64,000 nt of DNA from Sphingomonas taxi (lineage in GTDB: Bacteria > Pseudomonadota > Alphaproteobacteria > Sphingomonadales > Sphingomonadaceae). The stretch covers positions 62,001 to 126,000 of the forward strand of contig QFMX01000009.1 in assembly GCA_003240625.1 (NCBI GenBank), read 5' to 3'. Numbering within the stretch: position 1 is the stretch's first letter; the number at the start of each line of letters is the position of its first letter. The translations under genes and the position numbers were made by a program. Below are positions 50,448 to 58,416 of the stretch, piece by piece. The notes beneath the pieces were generated by a model. It ran no database searches. It was given only the letters and a program-made list of their open reading frames with translations, and was not told where the DNA came from.

Positions 50448-51818
50448 ATGGCGAAACCCCAGAAGCGTTATGTGTGTCAGTCCTGCGGATCGGTGTCGCA
50501 CCGCTGGGCGGGGCAATGCGCCGATTGCAGCGAGTGGAACACGCTGGTCGAGGAGGCGAACACCGCCGCTACGCCGTTTCATTCGAAGCATAATCTCCAG
50601 ACCGGCGGCCGCGCGATCCAGCTGGTCGGGCTCGATGCGGAGATCAAGCTGCCCGACCGGATGGCGACCGGCATCGCCGAACTCGACCGCGCGCTGGGCG
50701 GCGGCTTCGTCGAGGGCTCGGCGACGCTGATCGGCGGCGACCCCGGGATCGGCAAGTCGACGCTGCTGTTGCAGGCGGCGGCGAAGATGGCGCTGGCGGG
50801 GCAGTCGGTCGCGTATGTTTCGGGTGAGGAAGCGGCGGACCAGGTGCGGCTGCGCGCGCGGCGGCTCGGGCTCGGCAACGCGCCCGTGCAACTGGCGGCG
50901 GCGACCTCGACGCGCGACATCCTGACGACGTTGCAGACGCGACCTCCCGCCATGCTGGTGATCGATTCGATCCAGACGATGCACTCCGACCTGATCGAGG
51001 GCGCCCCCGGCACGGTCAGCCAGGTGCGGGCGTCGGCGCAGGAGCTGATCCGCTTCGCCAAGGAGCGCGGGACGGCGGTGGTGCTGGTCGGCCACGTGAC
51101 GAAGGACGGCTCGATCGCGGGACCGCGCGTACTGGAGCACATGGTCGACACGGTGCTGTCGTTCGAAGGCGAGCGCAGCCACCAGTACCGCATCCTCCGC
51201 GCGATCAAGAACCGCTTCGGCGGGACCGACGAGATCGGGGTGTTCTCGATGCAGACCGAGGGGCTGGCGGAGGTCGGCAACCCGTCGTCGCTGTTCCTGA
51301 CGCACCGCGACGATGCGATGACGGGGGCGACGGTGTTCCCGGCGCTCGAGGGCACGCGGCCGGTGCTGGTCGAGATCCAGGCGCTCACCGTCCGGCTCGC
51401 GTCAGGGGCGACCCCGCGGCGCGCTGTGGTCGGCTGGGATTCGGGTAGGCTCGCGATGATCCTCGCGGTGCTGGAAGCGCGGTGCGGGCTGAGCTTTTCC
51501 AATGCCGAAGTCTATCTCAACATCGCAGGCGGCTACCGTGTCCAGGACCCTGCCGCGGATCTTGCGGTTGCGGCGGCGCTGATCTCGGCGATGTCGGAAC
51601 GTCCCGTGCCGGTCGACGCGGTGGCGTTCGGAGAGGTGGCGCTGTCGGGCGAGATCCGGCCGGTGGCACATGGCCCGCTACGGTTGAAGGAGGCGAGCAA
51701 GCTCGGCTTCGAACGCGCGCTGGTGCCGGCGTCGATGACGGGGGAGAAGAGCGGGATGAAACTCTCGGGCTTCAAGACGCTCGCGTCGTTCGTCGATCAC
51801 ATGATGGGGCGTGGGTAG
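50448..51818 (+). CDS. radA: DNA repair protein RadA
   Basis: RecA-like ATPase that drives branch migration in recombination. The 456-aa product has the N-terminal four-cysteine zinc finger (YVCQSCGSVSHRWAGQCADC), Walker A GGDPGIGKSTLLLQ, Walker B in PAMLVIDSIQTM, and the RadA motif KNRFG in RAIKNRFGGTDEIGVF. The C-terminal Lon-like domain follows (GEVALSGEIRPV). Length is standard. Confidence 0.97.
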   Translation: MAKPQKRYVCQSCGSVSHRWAGQCADCSEWNTLVEEANTAATPFHSKHNLQTGGRAIQLVGLDAEIKLPDRMATGIAELDRALGGGFVEGSATLIGGDPGIGKSTLLLQAAAKMALAGQSVAYVSGEEAADQVRLRARRLGLGNAPVQLAAATSTRDILTTLQTRPPAMLVIDSIQTMHSDLIEGAPGTVSQVRASAQELIRFAKERGTAVVLVGHVTKDGSIAGPRVLEHMVDTVLSFEGERSHQYRILRAIKNRFGGTDEIGVFSMQTEGLAEVGNPSSLFLTHRDDAMTGATVFPALEGTRPVLVEIQALTVRLASGATPRRAVVGWDSGRLAMILAVLEARCGLSFSNAEVYLNIAGGYRVQDPAADLAVAAALISAMSERPVPVDAVAFGEVALSGEIRPVAHGPLRLKEASKLGFERALVPASMTGEKSGMKLSGFKTLASFVDHMMGRG

Positions 51819-51885
51819 GCGCGGGCGTCGGCGGCGGCGTGGCGTAGGTATTCTTGGAGTGGACACCCTGTCCAATGCGCAAAGT

Positions 51886-51941
51886 TTGTTTCCCCGCGAA
51901 GGCGGGGATCCAGACTGGGCTCCCGCCTTCGCGGGAGAACA
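51886..51941. repeat. Short palindromic repeat (CCCGCGAAGGCGGG class)
   Basis: TTTCCCCGCGAAGGCGGGGA and TCCCGCCTTCGCGGGAGAAC are complementary arms separated by about 17 bases. The right arm core is the same as the hairpin at 15985. It lies in the 456-base gap between radA and the next gene, which also holds the repeat at 52059 and nothing coding that I can support. Confidence 0.75.
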
Positions 51942-52058
51942 GGGGGGCGGTCCCGACTGGGTCGAGCCGCGGGCACATTTCTATTCGGAATAAGTGCTGC
52001 TCAAGCAACGTATGCCGTCATCCCCGGCAGTTCCGCGCCCCTATTACCCAGAAGACAG

Positions 52059-52169
52059 GCCCCACCCCGGCGAAGGCCGGGGCCCAGTTGGGGGACGCTG
52101 CTGGCGAGAGCCGCGCTTAATCACAGCGACCTTTCCAACTGGGCCCCGGCCTCCGCCGGGGTGGGGCGG
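52059..52169. repeat. Palindromic repeat (CACCCCGGCG class), inverted copy of the one at 25171
   Basis: The left arm GCCCCACCCCGGCGAAGGCC, then GGGGCCCAGTTGGGGGACGC, pairs with the right arm CCAACTGGGCCCCGGCCTCC followed by GCCGGGGTGGGGC. Both arms match the reverse complement of the copy at 25171; the bases just inside the arms (GGGGGACGC and GACCTTTCC) match as well. Confidence 0.85.
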
Positions 52170-52274
52170 TAAGGGCTGTTGTCGGTCATCGGTCGATCGA
52201 GCTGCACACAACAGCATCGTAGCGGGCAGGTTCGGCTAAACCCCGAACGCATGGCCTCTCGCGACAGCTATGCT

Positions 52275-52607
52275 ATGGCCACCCTTATGGCGAACACGCG
52301 AAGCAACACCGGTACCGTCGAGGTCGACGGCACCCGATACGACTGGCACCTCCAGCGCGAGCCGCAACACACGGATGCCGATGGCTGGAAGGGCATGACG
52401 ATCTCGCTGTTGCAGGACGATGCCAAACGCGAAGCCCTGCTCGAGTTCCCCGCGCCGAAACGCCTGTTGAAGGGCTTGCCGCGCGGGCGGCTCCAGATCG
52501 ACGACGCGACGATCGCTCGCGGCGTGCGGGCCGCGTTGGCCGCGGGGTGGGAGCCGATGTCGCGCGGCAAGCCGATGGTCTTCACGGTGGATTCCGAAGG
52601 GAATTGA
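52275..52607 (+). CDS. Conserved hypothetical protein
   Basis: About 110 aa, not recognised. It has TGTVEVDGTRYDWHLQREPQ, MTISLLQDDAKREALLEFPA and DATIARGVRAALAAGWEPMS, ending RGKPMVFTVDSEGN. Mixed beta-alpha character with no signal peptide or membrane helix suggests a soluble cytoplasmic protein. Starts at 52251, 52275 and 52287 are all ATG and none has a strong ribosome-binding site. It is 3 bases before the YkgJ gene. Confidence 0.68.
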   Translation: MATLMANTRSNTGTVEVDGTRYDWHLQREPQHTDADGWKGMTISLLQDDAKREALLEFPAPKRLLKGLPRGRLQIDDATIARGVRAALAAGWEPMSRGKPMVFTVDSEGN

Positions 52608-52610
52608 GCC

Positions 52611-53216
52611 GTGGATCGGCGTGACACCTCGCCCCCGCAGGACGAGCGCACCAAGATGCAGCCCCAAGCCGATCTGGAAACCACGCTGCTGGGGCCGATC
52701 CTGCCCGATCGGGAGTGCGGGGATTGCACCGCGTGCTGCACCGAACTGACGGTAGATACGCCAGAGTTCGCCAAACCCGCAGGAACGCCGTGTGTCCATC
52801 TCTGCGAACAGGGCTGCGGTATCCATGTTGTCCGCCCGCGTATCTGCCGAACCTGGTTCTGCGCCTGGCGACGGGTTGCGAGCCTGCCCGACGAAGCCCG
52901 GCCCGACCGATCCGGGCTGCTCGTCTCGCTCAATTTCGTCAATAAACCGAAGAACTGCCTGGAAGGCGTCTCGATCAACGTCCGCGTGCTCGCCGGCAGC
53001 GATGCGATCGCGAATGGCATGGCGGCGACCGTGCTCGACAGCGTGTGCGACCAGCTGGTCCCGGTCTGGTTCAGCGACGGGTCGAAGAAAATGCTGATGC
53101 ATCCCGACACCGACGTCGCCCGCTTCGTCCTCTCCGGAGAGGCTGCACCCCCGCATCTGCAGGACGAAGTCGCCGCATGGCGCGAACGCTACGGTGTGTT
53201 CGGCTTGAACCGCTAG
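52611..53216 (+). CDS. YkgJ-family cysteine-cluster protein
   Basis: A 201-aa protein with a YkgJ-like metal- or Fe-S-binding cysteine pattern: CGDCTACCTEL (Cys36, 39, 42, 43), CVHLCEQGCGIHVVRPRIC (Cys61, 65, 69, 79) and Cys84. The family is often near oxidoreductases, but function is unknown. The GTG at 52611 lies 3 bases after the previous stop; an ATG at residue 16 (MQPQAD) could also be used. Confidence 0.85.
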   Translation: MDRRDTSPPQDERTKMQPQADLETTLLGPILPDRECGDCTACCTELTVDTPEFAKPAGTPCVHLCEQGCGIHVVRPRICRTWFCAWRRVASLPDEARPDRSGLLVSLNFVNKPKNCLEGVSINVRVLAGSDAIANGMAATVLDSVCDQLVPVWFSDGSKKMLMHPDTDVARFVLSGEAAPPHLQDEVAAWRERYGVFGLNR

Positions 53217-53275
53217 GACGCGTCGGTCGCAGCATGCACTAGCGGTTCGCCGCCCGCGTCCCTATTCCAGAGCGC

Positions 53276-53857
53276 ATGAACCTCACTGCCCTAGACATCG
53301 TTGTCCTGATCGCCGTCGCCGGGTCCGCGGTGCTGGGGCTGGTCCGCGGGTTCGTGACCGAAGTGCTGTCGATGTTCGCCTGGGTGGCGATGGTCGCGAT
53401 GTTGAAGCTGTTCCACATCCCGCTCGCCGCCGCGCTGTCGCCGGTGGTTGGCACCGTCGGCGGTGCTGCGGTGCTCGCGTTCGCGATCATCACCGGTGTC
53501 ACGTATATCGGCGGGCGGCTGGTCGCCAACGCGATCGGCGCGCGGACGCGGACTTCGATCCTTGGTCCGGTTGACCGTGCGCTTGGCTTCGGGTTCGGCG
53601 CGCTGAAGGGCCTGATCCTCGCCAGTCTCGTCTTCCTGCTCGCGACGCTCGTCATCGACACGATGAGCGGCGGAGCCTCGCGCCGGCCCGGCTGGATGAC
53701 GACGTCGCGCACCTACCCGCTGCTCAACGCGACCAGCGCGAGCATCGCCGATTTCGTCGACCGCCGCCGTCGTGGCAAACCCGTCTTCGGCGCAACCACC
53801 CCGCCTTCCAGATCCGACCCTTCCCGATCCGAAAACGCAAGCGAACCGAAGTCATGA
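53276..53857 (+). CDS. CvpA-family inner-membrane protein
   Basis: A 193-aa protein with the CvpA pattern: LTALDIVVLIAVAGSAVLGL with VRGFVTEVLSMFAWVAM, and the later DRALGFGFGALKGLILASLV. Four hydrophobic segments are followed by a soluble Pro/Ser-rich tail. The family is tied to colicin V production and envelope stress. It overlaps the IscU-like gene by 4 bases. Confidence 0.88.
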   Translation: MNLTALDIVVLIAVAGSAVLGLVRGFVTEVLSMFAWVAMVAMLKLFHIPLAAALSPVVGTVGGAAVLAFAIITGVTYIGGRLVANAIGARTRTSILGPVDRALGFGFGALKGLILASLVFLLATLVIDTMSGGASRRPGWMTTSRTYPLLNATSASIADFVDRRRRGKPVFGATTPPSRSDPSRSENASEPKS

Positions 53858-54285
53858 GCGCTCCCCTCTACAATGCCGAGATCCTGCGCCTCGCCGCCAC
53901 GATCCCGCATCACGAACGCCTTCCCGAGCCGATGGCGACCGCCGAGAAACGCTCGCCGATCTGCGGGAGCCGGGTGACGATCGACGTCGCGGTGGACGAT
54001 GCTGGGCGGGTCAGCGAGGTCGGCCTGCTGGTCCGCGCCTGCGCGCTCGGCCAGGCATCGTCGTCGTTGCTCGCGGCGAATATCCTCGGCCGTACCCCCG
54101 CCGAACTCGCCGCAACCCGCGATGCGTTGACCGCATGGCTTGCGCGCGAGGGCGATGCGCCCGATTGGCCGGGAATGGATATCTTCACCCCCGCGCTCGA
54201 CTACACCGCGCGCCACCCCTCGATCCGGCTGGCGTTCGAAGCCGCGGCCGAGGCTGCCGATACCGCTGCAAAGGCGAAAGTCTGA
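53854..54285 (+). CDS. IscU/NifU-like Fe-S scaffold-type protein, third cysteine absent
   Basis: A 143-aa protein of the NifU N-terminal-like fold. Cys37 (SPICGSRVTIDV) and Cys63 (VRACALGQASSSLLAAN) match the first two scaffold cysteines. The third, normally in a HC motif near the C terminus, is not there: the region reads ARHPSIRLAFEAA. It may not build clusters by itself. It overlaps cvpA by 4 bases and the antiporter gene by one base. Confidence 0.83.
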   Translation: MSAPLYNAEILRLAATIPHHERLPEPMATAEKRSPICGSRVTIDVAVDDAGRVSEVGLLVRACALGQASSSLLAANILGRTPAELAATRDALTAWLAREGDAPDWPGMDIFTPALDYTARHPSIRLAFEAAAEAADTAAKAKV

Positions 54286-56045
54286 TGGCGGAGGCGTCGC
54301 CGTCGCTGTTGCGGGACGGTGTCGTACTGCTCGGTTTCGGCCTCATGTTCGTGCTGCTGTTCCGGCGGCTGGGGCTGGGCGCGACGCTGGGGTATCTCGT
54401 CGCGGGCGCGGTCGTCGGGCCGCATGTGCTCGGGCTGGTCGGCGATGCGGAGTCGAAGCTAGGGTTCGCCGAACTCGGCATCACGTTGCTGTTGTTCATC
54501 GTCGGGCTCGAACTCAACCCGTCGCGGCTGTGGCGGATGAAGCACGAGATCTTCGGGCTCGGGCTGTTGCAGGTCGCGATCTGCGGGCTGGCGATCACTG
54601 CGATCGTCTGGATCGGCGCGAAGTTCTCGCTCCCCGCCGCGCTCGCGCTCGGCCTCCCGCTGGCCCTGTCGTCGACCGCGCAGGTGTTGCCGATGCTGCG
54701 CTCGTCGGGTCGGATGCGGACACCCTTCGGTGAGCGCGCCTTCTCGATCCTGCTGTTCCAGGACCTCTCGATCGTCCCACTGATCACGATCGTCGCGGCG
54801 ATGAGCCGTAATCCTGCCGACGCCAATGCGCCGCCGGGGTGGCTGCTGGCGATCTACACGGTGCTCGCGGTCGGCGGGTTGATCATCGCAGGACGATTCC
54901 TGTTGCGGCCGTTCTTCCGCCTGATCGGCAATCTCGGCGAGCGCGAGATGTTCGTATTTGCGGGTCTCTTCACGGTGATCGCCAGCGCCGCGATCATGGA
55001 ATGGCTCGGGCTGTCGACCGCGCTCGGCGCGTTCATCGCCGGCGTGATGCTGGCGGACAGTCCGTATCGCCACGAACTGGAGGCCGATGTCGAGCCGTTC
55101 CGCTCGATCCTTCTGGGACTGTTCTTCCTTGCGGTCGGCATGGTCCTCGACCTGAACGCGATCGCCGAGCGGCCGGTGTTCGTCGTCGCGATGGCGGCGG
55201 CGCTGATCCTCACTAAGACCAGCGTGATCATGCTGATCGGCATGGCGTTCAAGATGACGTGGCGCCAGGCATTCGCGCTCGGCCTGCTGCTGAGCCAGGG
55301 CGGCGAGTTCGGCTTCGTGCTGTTCGCGCAGGCGCAGGCGGGGCTGCTGATCGAACCGCAGGCGGCGAGCCTGTTCGGCGCGATAATCACGCTGTCGATG
55401 GCGACGACGCCGTTCCTGATGGGGATCACGAAGCGCTTCCGGACCGAGCCGATCGCCAAGAACCAGGAGCGCGACGGGCCGAAGGTCGACGGCGCCAATG
55501 CGATCATCGTCGGCTATGGGCGATTCGGCCAGACGGTCGGCCAGATGCTGCTCGCGCAGGACATCCCGGTGACTCTGATCGACACCGATATCGAGATGAT
55601 CGACATCGCCGGCGAGTTCGGCGCGAAGGTCTATTATGGCGACGGCACGCGGCTCGATCTGCTGCGACAGGCGGGCGCGGCCGAGGCGGAGATCATCTGT
55701 TTCTGCATGGACGGCGACCAACTCGATCCGGACACGATCGAAGGCGTGCACGAGGCGTTCCCCAAGGCCGCGATCTACGTCCGGGCGTTCGATCGCCGCG
55801 CGTTGGTGAAGTTGAAGAACACGTCGGCGACCGCGGTCGTGCGTGAGGTGCTAGAATCGGCGGTGAAGATGGCGCGGCTGGCTTTGCGCGGGCTTGACGT
55901 TGCGCCTGCCGATATCGATCGCGCGGAGGAAATGTATCGCGCGCGCGACAAGGAGCGGTTGCAGTTGCAGATCGATTCCGGAGACATGCGCGCGGCGCGT
56001 GCCGAGACGGCCAAGCGCTTTCCCTGGGGGAATGATTCGCAATGA
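54285..56045 (+). CDS. CPA2-family cation:proton antiporter, KefB-like with RCK domain
   Basis: Predicted K+/H+ antiporter in the inner membrane, 586 aa. The membrane domain has about 12 segments with GYLVAGAVVGPHVLGLVGDA, FIVGLELNPSRLW and LSTALGAFIAGVMLADSPYR. A cytoplasmic RCK/TrkA-N domain follows from about residue 405 (AIIVGYGRFGQTVGQMLL, LIDTDIEMID). The ATG at 54285 overlaps the IscU-like stop by one base; the much longer frame to 53772 is a shadow. Confidence 0.92.
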   Translation: MAEASPSLLRDGVVLLGFGLMFVLLFRRLGLGATLGYLVAGAVVGPHVLGLVGDAESKLGFAELGITLLLFIVGLELNPSRLWRMKHEIFGLGLLQVAICGLAITAIVWIGAKFSLPAALALGLPLALSSTAQVLPMLRSSGRMRTPFGERAFSILLFQDLSIVPLITIVAAMSRNPADANAPPGWLLAIYTVLAVGGLIIAGRFLLRPFFRLIGNLGEREMFVFAGLFTVIASAAIMEWLGLSTALGAFIAGVMLADSPYRHELEADVEPFRSILLGLFFLAVGMVLDLNAIAERPVFVVAMAAALILTKTSVIMLIGMAFKMTWRQAFALGLLLSQGGEFGFVLFAQAQAGLLIEPQAASLFGAIITLSMATTPFLMGITKRFRTEPIAKNQERDGPKVDGANAIIVGYGRFGQTVGQMLLAQDIPVTLIDTDIEMIDIAGEFGAKVYYGDGTRLDLLRQAGAAEAEIICFCMDGDQLDPDTIEGVHEAFPKAAIYVRAFDRRALVKLKNTSATAVVREVLESAVKMARLALRGLDVAPADIDRAEEMYRARDKERLQLQIDSGDMRAARAETAKRFPWGNDSQ

Positions 56046-56371
56046 TGATCGTTGTTCTTGCAGCCTTGTCGGGTGCGATCGCGGTCGCGGCGGGGGCGTT
56101 CGGCGCGCACGGCGCGAGTGGCTCGGCCGCGGAATGGCTGAAGACCGGGGCTCAGTACCAACTCGTCCACGTCGTCGCGGCGCTGGTCGCGGTTCGGATG
56201 GAGGCGCGGGGGCCGGCGTGGCTGTTCGTGGTTGGCGCTGCGATCTTTGCGCTGACATTGTATGCGATGGCGCTGGGGGCGCCGCGGTGGTTCGGCGCGA
56301 TCACGCCGATCGGTGGCGCGTTGCTGATCGGGGGGTGGCTGTGGCTGGCCTGGAGCGCGAGCCGCACATAA
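56042..56371 (+). CDS. DUF423 membrane protein
   Basis: A 109-aa protein of the DUF423 family. It has the signature AVAAGAFGAHGASGSAAEWL with QYQLVHVVAALVAV, and four hydrophobic segments, including PIGGALLIGGWLWLA. Function unknown. It overlaps the antiporter by 4 bases (ATGA) and is followed at once by a bidirectional terminator. Confidence 0.9.
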   Translation: MMIVVLAALSGAIAVAAGAFGAHGASGSAAEWLKTGAQYQLVHVVAALVAVRMEARGPAWLFVVGAAIFALTLYAMALGAPRWFGAITPIGGALLIGGWLWLAWSASRT

Positions 56372-56392
56372 TCCTCCCCTTACAGGGGAGGA
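56372..56392. terminator. Bidirectional terminator between DUF423 and DUF2256 genes
   Basis: TCCTCCCCT and AGGGGAGGA form a 9-bp stem round a 3-base TAC loop. It lies between two convergent genes and begins at the base after the DUF423 stop. There is no clear T tract on either side, so efficiency is unsure. Confidence 0.45.
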
Positions 56393-56399
56393 ATACAGC

Positions 56400-56540
56400 T
56401 CAGCGCTTCTTCCGGCAGGCGTCGGAGCAGTAGATCACGCTGTCCCAATCCCGCGCCCATTTCTTCCGCCACGTGAACGGCCGCTCGCATGCCGGGCAGA
56501 TCTTGGTCGGCAGGTTCTGCTTGGCGATACCGTTGGGCAT
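56400..56540 (-). CDS. DUF2256 zinc-ribbon-like small protein
   Basis: A 46-aa protein with four cysteines: ICPACERPFTWRKKWARDWD, then SVIYCSDACRKKR. The CxxC...CxxxC layout and WRKKWxxxWD signature match DUF2256, a small putative zinc-binding family. Its ATG shares one base with the aroB stop (TGATG), so it is likely translated with aroB. Confidence 0.85.
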   Translation of the reverse strand: MPNGIAKQNLPTKICPACERPFTWRKKWARDWDSVIYCSDACRKKR

Positions 56541-57640
56541 CAGCGGGGCTGCGCGTCGAGGAAGGTTTCGACTTCGCTGAGGTCGACGGTCTTGTCGAGA
56601 TAGGTCTGGCCGATTCCGCGCGCGAGCAGGAAGGGTAGGGTGCCGGCCGCCATCTTCTTGTCGTGCCTCATGTGATCGACGAGCCGCGCGCCGCTGGCCT
56701 GGATCTTCGCAGTCGCCAGACCGTCTGGCAGCCCGACGTCTCGCCAATGTGCCGCCACGCGCGCCGCGTCCTGGCCCGAGCAGATGCCCTGTGAGGCCGA
56801 GAAGCCGAACGCCAGCGAACAGCCTGCCGCGACGCCTTCGCCGTGGATCAGCGCCTGCGAGAACCCGGTCTCCGCCTCGAGCGCATGCCCGAACGTGTGG
56901 CCGAGGTTGAGCAGGGCGCGCGTGCCGTTGGTTTCATGCTCGTCCGCCGCGACGATCCGCGCCTTTGCCGACACGCTGTGGGCGATCGCATATTCGCGCA
57001 GGCCGATGTCACCGCCCAGCAACGCAGCGCCATTCGCCTCGCACCATTCGAAGAACGCGAAGTCGTCGATCAGGCCGTACTTTACGACCTCGGCATAGCC
57101 CGCACGCAACTCGCGGATCGGCAGCGTGCCGAGCACCTGCGGATCGATCAGCACCATAGCCGGCTGGTGGAACGCGCCGATCAGGTTCTTGCCGGCCTTC
57201 GTGTTGATCGCGGTCTTCCCGCCGACCGAACTGTCGACCTGTGCAAGCAGCGACGTTGGGATCTGCACGAAATTGCAGCCGCGCTTCAGGATGGAGCACG
57301 CGAAGCCGACGAGATCGCCGATCACGCCGCCACCGAGCGCAACGACATGGTCGCCGCGCTCGACACCGAGTTCGAGCAGCCGGTCGCAGAGCATCTCCAG
57401 CGTTGCCCAGCTCTTGCTGCCTTCCCCGGGCGAAAGAACGATCGCCTCGCTGGCGATTCCCGCAGCGGTCAGCGAAGCCTGCAACGTCGCCAGATGCACC
57501 GCCAGATTCTGGTCGGTGACGATCGCGACCCGCCGGCCCTTCGCGAGCGGCGCGAGAACTTCGCCAGCCTGCGCGAGAATCCCCGCCTCGATGTGCATCG
57601 GGTAGGTCCGCGCACCCAACTCAACGGTAACGGTCTTCAT
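56540..57640 (-). CDS. aroB: 3-Dehydroquinate synthase
   Basis: It converts DAHP to 3-dehydroquinate in aromatic amino acid synthesis, using NAD and a metal. The 366-aa product has VALGGGVIGDLVGFACSILK, FVQIPTSLLAQVDSSVGGKT with AINTKAGKNLIGAFHQP, and LNLGHTFGHALEAETGF with the metal-binding His. Its start overlaps the aroK stop by 4 bases. Confidence 0.97.
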   Translation of the reverse strand: MKTVTVELGARTYPMHIEAGILAQAGEVLAPLAKGRRVAIVTDQNLAVHLATLQASLTAAGIASEAIVLSPGEGSKSWATLEMLCDRLLELGVERGDHVVALGGGVIGDLVGFACSILKRGCNFVQIPTSLLAQVDSSVGGKTAINTKAGKNLIGAFHQPAMVLIDPQVLGTLPIRELRAGYAEVVKYGLIDDFAFFEWCEANGAALLGGDIGLREYAIAHSVSAKARIVAADEHETNGTRALLNLGHTFGHALEAETGFSQALIHGEGVAAGCSLAFGFSASQGICSGQDAARVAAHWRDVGLPDGLATAKIQASGARLVDHMRHDKKMAAGTLPFLLARGIGQTYLDKTVDLSEVETFLDAQPR

Positions 57641-58200
57641 CGGCCAAGCGCCCTCAGGATTGCGGCAACGGTCGCTTCGTGCGGCGTCTTGTTGCTGACG
57701 ATATGGATGTGTGCCTGCGCGTAGATCGGGTTGCGGACGCGCGCCAGTTCGGCGAGCACTTTCCCCGGATCGCGATTGCGCAGCAGCGGCCGCGTGTCGC
57801 GCCGGCCGACCCGCTCCACCAGGATGTCGGGATGCGCGCTAAGCCACACGGACACCGTATCGCGCAGGATCAGCGCGCGCGTTTCGTCGTTGATGAAGGC
57901 GCCGCCGCCGGTCGCGATGACCTTCGGCGTGCCGTCGATCAGCCGCGCGATCACCCGGCGTTCGCCATCGCGGAAATACTCCTCGCCGTATTTGGCGAAG
58001 ATCTCGGCGACGGTCATGCCCGACGCGGCCTCGATCTCGTGATCGGCATCGACGAACGGCAGGTTCATGCGCAGCGCGAGGCGCCGGCCGACCGTGGTCT
58101 TGCCGACGCCCATCAGCCCGACGAGCACGATCGGCCGGTCGATCGGGGCAGTGGCGGAACCGCCTGAGGGCCCGCCTGAGGGGTTGTGGCTTTGCAACAT
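57637..58200 (-). CDS. aroK: Shikimate kinase
   Basis: It phosphorylates shikimate with ATP. The 187-aa product has the P-loop GLMGVGKTTVGRRLALRM, the shikimate-binding FVDADHEIEAASGMTVAEIF, GEEYFRDGERRV and VIATGGGAF. Upstream of the conserved part is a short Ser/Gly-rich leader of about 25 residues. It is first in the aroK-aroB-DUF2256 operon, divergent from the 44-aa membrane peptide gene. Confidence 0.96.
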   Translation of the reverse strand: MLQSHNPSGGPSGGSATAPIDRPIVLVGLMGVGKTTVGRRLALRMNLPFVDADHEIEAASGMTVAEIFAKYGEEYFRDGERRVIARLIDGTPKVIATGGGAFINDETRALILRDTVSVWLSAHPDILVERVGRRDTRPLLRNRDPGKVLAELARVRNPIYAQAHIHIVSNKTPHEATVAAILRALGR

Positions 58201-58281
58201 CGTGAGGGGCGCTATACAGCGGCACCGCGCGAGGGCAAAAGCTCTTGGCGCCTGTTTTGTCCACTACAAGGTTACGCCGTC

Positions 58282-58416
58282 ATGTCCCGTTTCATCGTCT
58301 CGGTCGTCGTCGTTCTTGTCGTGGTGGTCGGCGGCCTGTTCCTGCTGGCCGGTCGCGCGACCGAGCGTCCGCAGAGCCGCGTCGAGAAGGCCGTGACGCT
58401 TGCGAACCTCTCTTAA
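58282..58416 (+). CDS. 44-aa single-pass membrane peptide
   Basis: The peptide starts MSRFIVSVVVVLVVVVGGLF and goes on LLAGRATERPQSRVEKAVTL. Residues 4-22 are one hydrophobic helix, followed by a charged tail. Its 3' end overlaps the next gene's TTG start by 17 bases. The layout and clear open frame suggest a true gene; family not known. It lies in the divergent spacer of aroK. Confidence 0.6.
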   Translation: MSRFIVSVVVVLVVVVGGLFLLAGRATERPQSRVEKAVTLANLS

